Below are positions 42,855 through 51,865 of a stretch of 64,000 nt of DNA, one piece after another; positions within the stretch are counted from its first letter, which is position 1; each line of letters starts with the position of its first letter. A program made the position numbers and the translations under genes. The notes under the pieces were generated by a model. The model searched no databases. It was not told the DNA's origin and was given only the letters and a program-made list of their open reading frames with translations. The stretch comes from Melastoma dodecandrum (Eukaryota; Streptophyta; Magnoliopsida; Myrtales; Melastomataceae), in contig JARUPY010000292.1 of the NCBI GenBank assembly GCA_029817715.1, forward strand, positions 2,324,001 to 2,388,000, given 5' to 3'.

Positions 42855-44413
42855 CCGGGTCAACTCCAGCCTCCCTCGTCGCGGCGCCGCGCCGCGTGCG
42901 GGCGCAGGCGGCCACGACCCTCAAGTTCGTCCCCTACGCCGACCTCGCCCTGCTCGATCCGCTGGTCAGTGCCTTCGTCACCCGCAACCACGTGATGATG
43001 GTGTTCGACACCCTCTACGCCCTTGACGCCGCCGGCGTGCCCCGGCCGCAGATGGTGGGGGGCGAGAGCATCGAGGACGGCGGCCGGCGCGTGCGGCTGA
43101 CCCTGCGCGACGGGTTGAAATTCCACGACGGCACCCCCGTTCTCGGGCGGGATGTCGTGGCCAGTCTCAAGCGATGGGCGAGCACCGATTCCTTCGGCCA
43201 GGCGCTGATGGCGGCCACCGACGACCTCTCGGCGCCCTCCGACCCCGTGGTTGAGTTCCGCCTCAAGCGTGCCTTCCCGCTCCTGCCGAACGCCCTGGCC
43301 AAACCGACGAACCTCATGGCGGCCATCATGCCGGAGCGGCTGGCCGCGACGCCGCCCACGACCCGGCTGACCGAGATGGTCGGCTCGGGGCCCTTCCGCT
43401 TCGTCGCCGACGAGCGTGTGCCCGGCGCGCGCAACGTCTACCGCCGCTTCGAGGGCTACGTGCCGCGAACCGACGGCACACCGAGCTTCTGCGCCGGCCC
43501 CCGCATCGTCCATTTCGACCGCGTCGAGTGGCTGACGAACCCGGACCCGGGTACGCAGGTCGCCGCGCTCCAGGCCGGCGAGGTCGATTGGGTCGAGCAA
43601 CCGCTGATGGATCTCGTGCCGAGTCTGCGCACGAACAGGGCGATCAAGCTGCAGGTCGTGGAGGATAAGGGCCTGATCGGCGTCCTGCGCTTCAACTTCC
43701 TCTATCCGCCCTTCGACAACCCGGCGATCCGCCGCGCCGTGCTCCGCGCCGTCAACCAGACCGAGTTCATGCAGGCGGTCGCGGGCGACAACGCCGCCGT
43801 GGACACCCGCGTCGGCGTGTTCGGACCCGCCGGCCTGCCCATGGCCAACGATGCCGGGATGGAGGCCCTGAGCGGGACGCACGACCTCGCCACGCTCAAG
43901 CGCGACATCGCCGCGGCCGGCTACAAGGGCGAACGGGTCGTGTTCCTGTCGGCGACGGACGTCCCGCGGATCAACGCGATCTGCAGCGTGGGCGTCGAGA
44001 TGATGCGCCAGCTCGGCCTCAACGTCGACGAGATCGCCACCGATTGGGGCACCGTGGTGCAGCGCGCAACGGGCCAGCAGCCGATCGACAAGGGCGGCTG
44101 GAATGTGTTCGGCTCGTTCTGGGGTGGCTACGACATGCTGAACCCGGCGGGTCACCTGCTCCTGCGCGGCACCGGGCTGAAGGGCTGGAACGGCTGGCCC
44201 ACGGACGCGCAGCTCGAGCAGCAGCGTCAAGCGTGGATCGACGCGGCGGACCAGGAACAGCGGCTCGACATCGCGCGGCAGATGCAGGTTCAGGCTTTCG
44301 AGGACGTCCCGTTCCTGCCCCTGGGGTCCTACCTCCAGCCGACGGCCTATCGGGCCGACCTCGACGGGATGCAGGTTGGCCTGCCGCTGTTCACGAATAT
44401 CCGGCGGATTTGA
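42855..44413 (+). pseudogene. ABC transporter peptide/opine-type substrate-binding protein, 5' end lost
   Basis: From just beyond the IS the frame encodes the tail of a signal peptide (ASLVAAPRRVRAQA) and then a complete SBP_bac_5 protein. Visible are LKFVPYADLALLDPLVSAFV, LRDGLKFHDGTPVLGRDVVA, EMVGSGPFRFVADERVPGAR and the C-terminal LPLGSYLQPTAYRADLDGMQ. The start codon and the first part of the signal are gone; an ATG at 42812 lies inside the IS and gives an unrelated leader. No permease or ATPase genes follow, so it is an orphan. Probably non-functional, unless expressed and secreted from an unusual start. Confidence 0.75.
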
Positions 44414-44528
44414 TCCGGGTCCGTCGAGGGATGTGCAAACTTGAGAGCGGCGCGGAACTTGCGCCAAGTCCTCCACCCGCTCCCGGGCCACCCGGACGTG
44501 CGGCTCCCTGTGTGGCTGGAGGATTGTC

Positions 44529-45437
44529 ATGTCGCCCAAGTCCTGGCTGATCCTGTCGACGATCCTTCTCCTCGGTTCTCAAGCCGCCAAGGCCGAAGAG
44601 CTCACCGGGACGCTGAAGAAGGTCAAGGACAGCGGCGAGATCGCCATCGGCTATCGGGATGCGTCGATCCCCTTTTCCTATCTCGACGGCGATCAGAAGC
44701 CGGTCGGGTTTGCGATGGACATCTGCTACGCGATCACGGATGCGGTCAAAGCCGAGCTGAAGCTTCCGAAGCTCGGCGTCAAGCTGGTCCCCGTGACCGC
44801 CTCCACGCGCATTCCGCTGATGGCCAACGGCACGATCGACCTCGAATGCGGCTCGACCACGAACAACGCGGATCGGCAGAAGCAAGTCTGGTTCACGAAC
44901 ACCCACTTCCTCACCGCGACGCGGTTCGCCTCGAAGAAATCGGCGCAGATCGACACGATCGATGATCTGAAGGGCAAGACCGTCGTGTCGATCCCCGGTT
45001 CGACGAACATCGTACAGACGCTTGAGATCAACACCGCGAGAAACCTCGGGATGACGGTTCTGCAGGCCAAGGACCATGGCGAGGCGTGGTTGATGGTGGA
45101 GAACGGCCGCGCCGCCGCCTACGTCATGGACGACGTGCTGCTCGCCTCCCTGATCGCCTCCTCGAAGGAGCCAAGCGCCTACCGGATCTCGTCGGACGCC
45201 CTGTCGCGTCCCGAGCCCTACGGGATCATGGTGCGCAAGGACGACCCCGCCTTCAAGACGGTCGCGGATGCGGCCACCGCCAAGCTCTATACCAGTCCTC
45301 AGGGCAAGGCGCTTTACGACACGTGGTTCACCAAGCCGATTCCGCCGCGCGGGATCAATCTCAATTTCCCAATGAACGCGACCATGAGCAAGACCATGAT
45401 GCATCCGAGCGATAGCCCGGACCCGGCGATGTACTGA
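44529..45437 (+). CDS. Periplasmic amino-acid-binding protein (GltI-like)
   Basis: A 302-residue family 3 solute-binding protein. A signal peptide (SWLILSTILLLGSQAAKAEE) ends near residue 24. The mature part has GEIAIGYRDASIPFSYLDGD, PVGFAMDICYAITDAVKAEL, PVTASTRIPLMANGTIDLEC and DLKGKTVVSIPGSTN, matching glutamate/aspartate-type binding proteins. GGAGGATTGTC before the ATG is a good ribosome-binding site. No cognate permease or ATPase lies next to it, so it either feeds a distant transporter or is a stranded gene. Confidence 0.85.
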   Translation: MSPKSWLILSTILLLGSQAAKAEELTGTLKKVKDSGEIAIGYRDASIPFSYLDGDQKPVGFAMDICYAITDAVKAELKLPKLGVKLVPVTASTRIPLMANGTIDLECGSTTNNADRQKQVWFTNTHFLTATRFASKKSAQIDTIDDLKGKTVVSIPGSTNIVQTLEINTARNLGMTVLQAKDHGEAWLMVENGRAAAYVMDDVLLASLIASSKEPSAYRISSDALSRPEPYGIMVRKDDPAFKTVADAATAKLYTSPQGKALYDTWFTKPIPPRGINLNFPMNATMSKTMMHPSDSPDPAMY

Positions 45438-45749
45438 AGAGCCCAGCCGGACAAAGCGCTTCCGCCCGGGCGGCGCCCGCCGGCGCCACGATCGGTGGCT
45501 CATGCCACCCGGCGGATGGAGCGCGGGAGCCGATCCGCCCCATCACATGGGGTTACCGGTGCCGATCGTCGGTGCCGGACGACGGCGTGATACGTCGCGT
45601 TGCCTCCACCTTTCGGTCCGATTGCGGCAACTTGGCCGTTTCGCCCCCCCCGGATCGGATCAGGGGTGCGCCGAACGGCATAGCCCAGGGATCAGGACTG
45701 GCACGGGCCGTGCAATCCAGTCCCGGCAATCAATAAACCGAGGCCGGCT
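45438..45749. other. Intergenic region before DUF485-actP
   Basis: About 310 bases without a gene. GC-rich inverted sequence (CGGGCGGCGCCCGCCGGCGC, about 45468-45487) just after the binding-protein gene may end its transcript. The right part carries the sigma-54 promoter match described separately. Confidence 0.4.
45699..45714 (+). promoter_or_regulatory. Candidate sigma-54 (-24/-12) promoter of DUF485-actP
   Basis: TGGCACGGGCCGTGCA fits the sigma-54 consensus TGGCACGNNNNTTGCW at every defined position but one (G for the first T of TTGC), with exact GG-GC spacing. Transcription would start near 45725, 25 bases before the GTG of the DUF485 gene. Sigma-54 promoters need an activator; none is adjacent. 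The element is also partly palindromic (GCACG/CGTGC), so another use is possible. Confidence 0.5.
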
Positions 45750-46016
45750 GTGAGCCCTGAACCCTCAGCCTCCGCGAGCGAGCCGCTCGGTCTCGGTCTC
45801 CTCCTGCTCGGTCTGCTCGCCGCCGCGTTCTTCGGCTTCATCGGGCTCTGCGCCTTCGCGCCGGCCTGGAGCACCACTCCCCTTGTCCCAGGTGGCAGCG
45901 TCAATGTCGCCTTCGTCCTGGGGCTTGGCGTGATCGGCCTGGGAGTCGTCCTCACCGGCCTCTACGTCCTCGTCGCGAACCGCGCCGAGGCGCGGGCCAT
46001 CCGCGCCCGCACCTGA
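45750..46016 (+). CDS. Small two-helix membrane protein, DUF485/YjcH-like partner of ActP
   Basis: An 88-residue protein with two hydrophobic helices (GLGLLLLGLLAAAFFGFIGL and VAFVLGLGVIGLGVVLTGLY), starting at GTG 45750 behind GAGG. Topology and position 15 bases upstream of an acetate-type symporter are those of DUF485 (YjcH) proteins, which are regularly co-expressed with ActP. Sequence similarity to DUF485 is not strong by eye, so the family name rests partly on context. Confidence 0.6.
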   Translation: MSPEPSASASEPLGLGLLLLGLLAAAFFGFIGLCAFAPAWSTTPLVPGGSVNVAFVLGLGVIGLGVVLTGLYVLVANRAEARAIRART

Positions 46017-46031
46017 CCGGGGACGCGCGAC

Positions 46032-47573
46032 ATGAACCGCGTGGCGATCGGCCTTTTCCTCGTCTTCGTGGCGCTGACCCTGTGGATCACGTGGTGGGCC
46101 GCGCAGCGCACCCGCTCGGCCCAGGATTTCTACGCCGCGGGCGGACGCATCACCGGCTGTCAGAACGGCCTTGCCATCGCGGGCGACTTCATGTCGGCTG
46201 GCGCCTTCCTTGGTCTGACGGGCCTTGTCGTCGCCAACGGGTTTGACGGCCTGATCTACGCGGTGGGCTACACCACCGGCATGCCGATCGTGGTGTTCCT
46301 GCTGGCCGAGCGTCTGCGGCGGCTCGGGCGCTTCACCTTCACCGATGTCGTCTGCACCCGCCTCGCCGAGCGGCCGATCCGTGTGTTCGCGGCCTGCGCC
46401 TCGCTCGTCGTGGTGGCGTTCTACCTGATTGCGCAGATGGTCGGCGCCGGGCAACTTATCCAATTGCTGTTCGGGCTGCCTTATCTATACGCGGTCATCA
46501 TCGTCGGCGTGCTGATGATCTGCTACGTGACGTTCGGCGGCATGTTGGCCACGACTTGGGTGCAGATCATCAAGGCGGTGCTGCTCCTGATCGCGGGCTT
46601 CGCCATCGGCGGCCTTCTGCTCGCCCGCTTCGGCTTCGACCTCAACGCCCTCCTGGCGCGGGCTGCGTCCGTTCACCCGAAAGGCGCAGCGATCCTCGCG
46701 CCGCAATTTCCGGCCAAGGATCCGCTCTCGGCCTTCTCGCTCGGCCTCGCGCTGATGCTCGGCACGGCGGGGCTGCCGCACATCCTGATGCGCTTCTTCA
46801 CCGTGCCGGATGCCCGCGCCGCGCGCCTCTCCGTGTTCTGGGCGGCGACCTTCATGAACGCCTTCTTCGCCCTGATCTTCCTGCTCGGCTTCGGCGCCGT
46901 GGCGCTGACGGCCGGCAATCCCGCCTATGTCGACGCGGCCGGGATGCTGCGGGGCGGCGGCAACATGGCGGCGATTCACCTGAGCCACGCCGTGGGGGGC
47001 GACGCCATGATGGGCTTCGTCTCGGCCGTGGCCTTCGCCACCATCCTGGCGGTCGTCGCCGGGCTGACGCTCGCCGGCGCCAGCGCGGTCAGCCACGACC
47101 TGTATGCCAGCGTGTTCCGGCGCGGGCGCGTCGATGAACGCCGGGAGGTGCAGGTCTCGCGCCTCGCGACCTTCGTCCTCGGTCTCGTGGCGATCGGACT
47201 GGGGATCGCCTTCAAGGGCCAGAACGTCGCCTACATGGTCAGCCTCGCCTTCGCGGTCGCCTGCTCGTCGACCTTCCCGGTCCTGATCCTGGCGCTGTAC
47301 TGGCGCGGGCGGACGACGCTCGGGGCCGTGGCCGGCGGGACAGCCGGCTTGGTGAGCGCGCTGGCCCTCACGGTGGTCGGACCGGCGGTTTGGGTGAAGG
47401 TCCTGGGGCACGCCGCCCCGCTCTTCCCGCTCGATCCGCCCGCCCTCGTGACCTTGCCCCTCGCCTTCGCCACCTGCTGGCTGGTCTCGCGACTCGACCG
47501 CAGTCGTCAGGGCGCCACCGATCGCGCGCGCTTTGACGCGCAGCGCCGTTTCGATGCCGTGCCGGCCGAGTGA
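46032..47573 (+). CDS. actP: Cation/acetate-type symporter (SSS family)
   Basis: A 513-residue sodium:solute symporter with 13 predicted helices. It opens TRSAQDFYAAGGRITGCQNG and LAIAGDFMSAGAFLGLTG, the classic ActP/DhlC start. AGLTLAGASAVSHDLYASVF is the conserved later segment. ActP carries acetate, glycolate or pyruvate-like monocarboxylates. A 15-base gap behind the DUF485-like gene indicates one operon, perhaps driven by the sigma-54 element. GGGGACGCGCGAC precedes the ATG. The substrate among short monocarboxylates or haloacids is not determined. Confidence 0.88.
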   Translation: MNRVAIGLFLVFVALTLWITWWAAQRTRSAQDFYAAGGRITGCQNGLAIAGDFMSAGAFLGLTGLVVANGFDGLIYAVGYTTGMPIVVFLLAERLRRLGRFTFTDVVCTRLAERPIRVFAACASLVVVAFYLIAQMVGAGQLIQLLFGLPYLYAVIIVGVLMICYVTFGGMLATTWVQIIKAVLLLIAGFAIGGLLLARFGFDLNALLARAASVHPKGAAILAPQFPAKDPLSAFSLGLALMLGTAGLPHILMRFFTVPDARAARLSVFWAATFMNAFFALIFLLGFGAVALTAGNPAYVDAAGMLRGGGNMAAIHLSHAVGGDAMMGFVSAVAFATILAVVAGLTLAGASAVSHDLYASVFRRGRVDERREVQVSRLATFVLGLVAIGLGIAFKGQNVAYMVSLAFAVACSSTFPVLILALYWRGRTTLGAVAGGTAGLVSALALTVVGPAVWVKVLGHAAPLFPLDPPALVTLPLAFATCWLVSRLDRSRQGATDRARFDAQRRFDAVPAE

Positions 47574-47589
47574 TTCGGGAGCCTCGACG

Positions 47590-48222
47590 ATGTTCAAGCT
47601 GATCAGCGCCACGCCCAGCCCCTATGCCCGCAAGGTGCGCATTGCCCTGGCCGAGAAGGGCCTGCCCTTCGATTTGCTGACCGAGGTGCCGTGGGATTCC
47701 ACTACGAGCCTGCCGCTCCACAACCCGCTGGAGAAGCTGCCCGTGCTGCTGCTGCCCGATGGCGGCAGCGTCTACGAATCGAGCTACATCCTGCAGTACC
47801 TCGAACTCATGCATCCCGAGCCGCCGATGCTGCCCGACGATGTCGCCGGAACGCTCGCGGCGCGCAAGCTCGAGGTTCTGTGCGACGGCGTCTGCGACGC
47901 GCTGGTACTCACCTTCTTCGAACGCCAGCGTGGCGAGCACGCGAGCGCGCCCTGGCTGGCGCGCCAGCGCCGCAAGATCGAGGGCGGTCTGGCCGAGATC
48001 GCCCGCCTTGTCGGTGACCGCGAATGGGCGGTGGGCGACCGCTTCGGCCTCGGTGACATCGCGGCCGGCACGGCGGTCGGCTATCTGTCGGTCCGTTTCG
48101 CGGAACTGCCCTGGCGCGATCGCTACCCGAACCTCGCTGCCCTCAGTGACCGCCTTGAGCAGCGGCCCTCGTTCCAAAACTCGGTGCCTTATGCCCAGAC
48201 CATTACCGACCGGGTGATGTAG
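47590..48222 (+). CDS. Glutathione S-transferase
   Basis: A 210-residue GST. The N-terminal thioredoxin-like domain starts MFKLISATPSPYARKVRIAL with the active-site Ser/Tyr region and has EKLPVLLLPDGGSVYESSYI (the cis-Pro and the ES glutathione-binding motif). The C-terminal helical domain has FGLGDIAAGTAVGYLSVRF (conserved N-cap region). It starts 16 bases after actP behind a GGGAG site and likely ends that operon, since a terminator overlaps its stop. Substrate unknown. Confidence 0.88.
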   Translation: MFKLISATPSPYARKVRIALAEKGLPFDLLTEVPWDSTTSLPLHNPLEKLPVLLLPDGGSVYESSYILQYLELMHPEPPMLPDDVAGTLAARKLEVLCDGVCDALVLTFFERQRGEHASAPWLARQRRKIEGGLAEIARLVGDREWAVGDRFGLGDIAAGTAVGYLSVRFAELPWRDRYPNLAALSDRLEQRPSFQNSVPYAQTITDRVM

Positions 48223-48235
48223 ACCGGTCATTTTT
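48208..48235 (+). terminator. Intrinsic terminator overlapping the GST stop codon
   Basis: GACCGG (48208-48213) pairs with CCGGTC (48224-48229), and ATTTTT follows directly. The stem includes the last codons of the GST gene. This is the best classical terminator in the window. Confidence 0.6.
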
Positions 48236-48263
48236 ATCGCCGTCGTTGACCGAGTGTCCATCC

Positions 48264-48531
48264 AAAACGTTGAACTATCACGCATTGCACTTGATCAATC
48301 GCGCTGCAATCGAGGTTCGCGAAGCAAAGCTCGTTCGCTGATCCACTCCATCGTCAGCTCTGCGTCACCGCCGCGCTGTGGAACAGCCGCAATTATGCGC
48401 TCAGCAATCTGGAAAGTCTGCCTTCGACACAGCCTATGGTCAATACTATGTCGCTCACAGTCGCCAAGCCAAAGATCCGGTCTTGGACGCACCAGCTACT
48501 CAGCATGACATAGTCTGGCCGAAAGCGGAAT
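48264..48531 (+). pseudogene. Decayed small gene with compensating frameshifts
   Basis: Three protein-like segments follow one another: LNYHALHLINRAAIEVREAK (frame of 48270, to about 48333), then TAALWNSRNYALSNLESL (frame shifted by one, about 48367-48420), then back in the first frame FDTAYGQYYVAHSRQAKDPV and LDAPATQHDIVWPKAE ending at TGA 48529-48531. In the first frame alone the middle contains a stop. The pattern is that of a gene broken by two opposite indels. No start codon is clear, and the family is unknown. Its last codons carry an 18-base word repeated at 61637. Confidence 0.45.
48511..48528. repeat. 18-base repeated word, copy 1
   Basis: TAGTCTGGCCGAAAGCGG occurs here and, identically, at 61637-61654. 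The core TGGCCGAAAGCGG also occurs at 55335-55347, in all three cases within gene-poor spacers. It may mark a dispersed repeat or remnants of one gene family. Confidence 0.5.
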
Positions 48532-48611
48532 GACTGCTCCGAGGCTCAAGAGGCACGCAAGCAGACCCCTGGTGCAACTCGGCGCCCAGCTCATCGTGAC
48601 CCGCACCGCCG

Positions 48612-50489
48612 CTATCGGACGCCGATATCCGACCACCGCTGCGCATCCGCTTGCGAAGACGCTGCCGCGAAGGCGTCGCGTGCTCTGACGCAGCCGACGA
48701 GGCGGCTGGAGGCAGCAGTCTCGACCACCGCGATCGTGGCGCGGTCGTCTGCTCGGAAGAGATCGATCGCATCCGCCACCGTAGCGGCATCCGTAATCGT
48801 ACCAGTTGTGTCGTATACGAGATCGGCCGCGACGATCGGGAGAACTGGCCCTGCCACCGCGAGCTCGACCAGCGCTGGGTCGATCAGGCCGATGAACGCG
48901 CTATCGGCTGCAAGAACGGCGGTACCCCGTCCACCCGCCGATGAGACTGCCAGCAGCACGGCTTCGAGCCCGGCATGCGCATCGAGGGTGCGCTTCGGCA
49001 GCCGCGCCAAGGTCTTGATTGGAAGCGCCGCCAGCCGCGACACATCCTGGCCACCGTCCAGGGCTAGACCCCTCTGCTGGAAGCGCCAGGTGGCGAACGA
49101 GTATCCGAAGAGGCGTCCCGTCAGGAACGAGGCGATCGCCGCCCCGATCGCCACCACAACGGCCAGCTCGATCGATCCGCTCGTCTCCAGCACGAGGAAA
49201 ATCATCGCCAACGGGCAGCCGATGATGCTGGTGCCGAGCGCCGCCATGCCGATCGCGGCGCACAGCGCGGGCGGGATTGGCGGCAGACCCAGCAGAGGCA
49301 TCGCAGCGGCGAAGGATTGACCCGCCAGGGCTCCGATCAAGAGCGATGCACTGAACAGGCCGCCGCGATAGCCGGCACCGAGGCTGATCGCCGAAGCCAC
49401 GATCTTGGCCGCGAGGAGACCGAGGGCGGACAAACCGGCGATCCGCCCGTCGACCGTTTCACCGATGCTCGCGTGGCCACTGCCCAGGACGCCTGGACAG
49501 GCCAGAGCGAGGAGACCGAGGGCGATCGCCCCCGCCAGGAACCGCGGCACGGTCCAAGGCAGAAGTCGGCGCAGCCCCCGCTCCGTGCTCGAGACCATCA
49601 CCATCGTCGCGATGCCCAGAAGCGCGCAGATCGCACCGATGAGGGCGGCGAACAGGATATCGAGGCCCGTCGTCGGCCCGAGGTGCAGGGGCGCGAAAGC
49701 GGCCTCGCCGCCACCCAGATGGCGTGCCAGGACGGCCCCCGCCGCGGCGGCGAGGCCGACAGGAGCCAGCATGCTGGGCCTGTATTCGCCGAGGACCAAT
49801 TCGAACGCGTAGAGCGCGCCTGCCACCGGCGCGTCGTACGCTGCCCCGATCGAGGCAGCCGCACCGGCACCGACGAGTAGCCGGATCTCGGAACGGGCCA
49901 GGCGCCGTCTCTGCCCCAGCACGCTCGCCAGGACGGCGCCGACCTGTGTCACCGCCGCCTCGATCCCGACGGAGGCGCCACTCCCGACGGACGTTAGGAT
50001 CGGGCCCACCACCGATACGCCGTCGCGACCGGTCAGGATCCCGCCGCGCAGCGCATTGGCCTCGACGGCGTCGATCGGGGCCGGGCGCCCGCGCCGACGG
50101 TCGAGCGCCTCGGCGGCTGCCGTCACCCCGGCGATGATCAGGCCGGCGGCGGCGAGTGCGAGCGATACTCTGACCGCGTCGGTCGTCGAGAGATCCGGGA
50201 TGGCGTGCTCGACCACGAAGCCGAGGCTCGCGGCCTGGAGCCAGACAACGAGGGCCTTGATCAAGACGACCAGAAGACCAGCGACGAGGCCGACGGCGAG
50301 TGCGCAGGCGAGCACCCGATAGGAGCCGCTCGGCCGCCGGGCGAGGGCCGGCCTGGAGGCAAGCGGCCGGGTCGGGGGAGTCGACCTCAATGCGGGTCGT
50401 TTGCTGGGCGACTTCCGCTCGGCCGCGCCGTCTGCGGCCGCTTCGGCAGACGACGTTTTCGCAGATGCGCTCGACGCGACACGATCCAT
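48612..50489 (-). CDS. ClC-type chloride channel/transporter family protein with C-terminal CBS-like region
   Basis: A 625-residue membrane protein. After an Arg/Pro-rich N-terminus come about ten helices. The anion-site motifs are variant: VGSGASVGIEAAVTQVG (GSG and the gating-type Glu kept, GKEGP changed) and GYRGGLFSAS (for GGxFxP). The C-terminal ~120 residues (VADAIDLFRADDRATIAVVE) resemble a CBS half. The ATG at 50489 is chosen; the frame extends upstream over the MFS gene without meaning. It starts 14 bases after the MFS stop and may be co-transcribed with the catabolic operon. Whether it is a channel or a Cl-/H+ exchanger cannot be told. Confidence 0.85.
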   Translation of the reverse strand: MDRVASSASAKTSSAEAAADGAAERKSPSKRPALRSTPPTRPLASRPALARRPSGSYRVLACALAVGLVAGLLVVLIKALVVWLQAASLGFVVEHAIPDLSTTDAVRVSLALAAAGLIIAGVTAAAEALDRRRGRPAPIDAVEANALRGGILTGRDGVSVVGPILTSVGSGASVGIEAAVTQVGAVLASVLGQRRRLARSEIRLLVGAGAAASIGAAYDAPVAGALYAFELVLGEYRPSMLAPVGLAAAAGAVLARHLGGGEAAFAPLHLGPTTGLDILFAALIGAICALLGIATMVMVSSTERGLRRLLPWTVPRFLAGAIALGLLALACPGVLGSGHASIGETVDGRIAGLSALGLLAAKIVASAISLGAGYRGGLFSASLLIGALAGQSFAAAMPLLGLPPIPPALCAAIGMAALGTSIIGCPLAMIFLVLETSGSIELAVVVAIGAAIASFLTGRLFGYSFATWRFQQRGLALDGGQDVSRLAALPIKTLARLPKRTLDAHAGLEAVLLAVSSAGGRGTAVLAADSAFIGLIDPALVELAVAGPVLPIVAADLVYDTTGTITDAATVADAIDLFRADDRATIAVVETAASSRLVGCVRARDAFAAASSQADAQRWSDIGVR

Positions 50490-50503
50490 CCGGTGCCTCG
50501 GCC

Positions 50504-51829
50504 TCAGGTCGAGACCGGGTCGGCCACGATCGGACCGGCCACACGACGGGACGGCAGGGCGAGAAGCGCCGTGGCGACACCGGCCAGCACGATCGCGGCG
50601 ACGGCAGCGAGGCCGACATGAAGACTGCCGGTCTGGACCCGAAGGTAGCCGATGATGGTCGGACTGACGCCGCTCCCCATCGCGCCGACCATGCTGGCCA
50701 GCGCGATGCCGCCCGCCGCGCCCCGGCCCTTCAGGTACGAGGTCGGGATCGTCCAGTAGATCGAGAACACGGAGAAGTTGCCGATCGCCGCGAGCGTCAG
50801 GATGACGACCGTCGCCGCGGTGTCGCCAGCCGCCAGCGGCAGGCAGAGGAACGCACCCGCGCCGAGCACGCCGCAGGCGGCGAAGTGCCAGCGTCGCTCC
50901 AGCGTCCGGTCGGAGTTGCGCCCGATCAGGATCATGGCGACGGCTGAGACGGCCGAGAGGCCGCCGGTCAGCCACCCGATCGTCCCGAGGTTCGTCAGAC
51001 CGGTGCCTTTCAACAGGGTCGGCGTCCAGAAACTGACGGCGTTGGTGCCGCAATTCACCGCGAAGTTCATGAACGCCATCGCGTAGAGCAGCGGGTCGCG
51101 CAGGGCCTCGGCGAAGGAGTGCTTCTCGCCGGGGCCGCCCCTCGCGCGATCCTCGCGCAGATCGCTTTCGAGCTGCGCCTTGTCGGTTTGGGCGAGCCAC
51201 CGCGCGTCAGCGGGCTTATCATCGAGATACCAGTAGGCGACGAAGCCGAGGATTACCGCCGGGACGCCCTCCAGCAGGAACAGCCACTGCCAGCCACGCA
51301 GTCCCCAAACGTCGTTCAGGCCCTGCATGATCGTGCCGGAGATCGGGCCGCCGATGATGCCCGACAGCGGCACGCCCATCAGGAACAGACTGACGACGCG
51401 ACCGCGGTACCGGTTGGGGAACCAGTAGGTCAGGTACAGCATGATGCCGGGGATGAAGCCGGCCTCCGCTGCACCGAACAGGATTCGGACGAGGTAGAGG
51501 TGGCCGGCACTCTGAATGAACATCTGCGCAGCGGTGAGCAGTCCCCAAGCGATCATGATCCGCAGGAGTGTCTTGCGAACCCCGATCCGAGCGAGCATCA
51601 GGTTGCTGGGTATGTCGAATAGGCTGTAGGTGACGAAGAAGAGGCCCGTGGCCAGACCGTACTGCGCCTCGTTGAGGCCGAGGTCGTCCATGAACTGCAG
51701 CTTGGCGAAGCCGACATTCACTCGGTCGATGTAGCAGATCAAATACAGGAGCAGCAGGAAGGGGATCAGGCGCAGGATAATCCTGCGATAGACAGCCGCC
51801 TCGGGCGCGTCGTCGGCCACGAGTTTCAT
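50504..51829 (-). CDS. MFS transporter, anion:cation symporter type
   Basis: A 441-residue major facilitator protein with 12 predicted helices. LIPFLLLLYLICYIDRVNVG and FAKLQFMDDLGLNEAQYGLA at the N-terminus are the signature of the ACS (phthalate / tartrate / galactonate) group, and IPSNLMLARIGVRK follows. These import organic anions. It lies 36 bases downstream of a CoA-transferase gene and with an acyl-CoA dehydrogenase gene, so it most likely brings in the acid that the CoA-transferase activates. Start ATG 51829 behind a GGGAGGATGAG site. Confidence 0.88.
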   Translation of the reverse strand: MKLVADDAPEAAVYRRIILRLIPFLLLLYLICYIDRVNVGFAKLQFMDDLGLNEAQYGLATGLFFVTYSLFDIPSNLMLARIGVRKTLLRIMIAWGLLTAAQMFIQSAGHLYLVRILFGAAEAGFIPGIMLYLTYWFPNRYRGRVVSLFLMGVPLSGIIGGPISGTIMQGLNDVWGLRGWQWLFLLEGVPAVILGFVAYWYLDDKPADARWLAQTDKAQLESDLREDRARGGPGEKHSFAEALRDPLLYAMAFMNFAVNCGTNAVSFWTPTLLKGTGLTNLGTIGWLTGGLSAVSAVAMILIGRNSDRTLERRWHFAACGVLGAGAFLCLPLAAGDTAATVVILTLAAIGNFSVFSIYWTIPTSYLKGRGAAGGIALASMVGAMGSGVSPTIIGYLRVQTGSLHVGLAAVAAIVLAGVATALLALPSRRVAGPIVADPVST

Positions 51830-51865
51830 ATCTCATCCTCCCGTCGGACGTGTTGTCTTCGTTCG

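Noticed and set aside
41610..42857. CCG triplets flanking the IS3 element as a target-site duplication.
   Set aside because: Three bases match by chance once in 64 trials, the terminal repeats are offset by one base in that reading, and the genes on the two sides are unrelated; not claimed.
31070..44000. A second attachment site matching the tRNA-Gln 3' end.
   Set aside because: No repeat of the T-arm/acceptor sequence was found to the right of the phage block.
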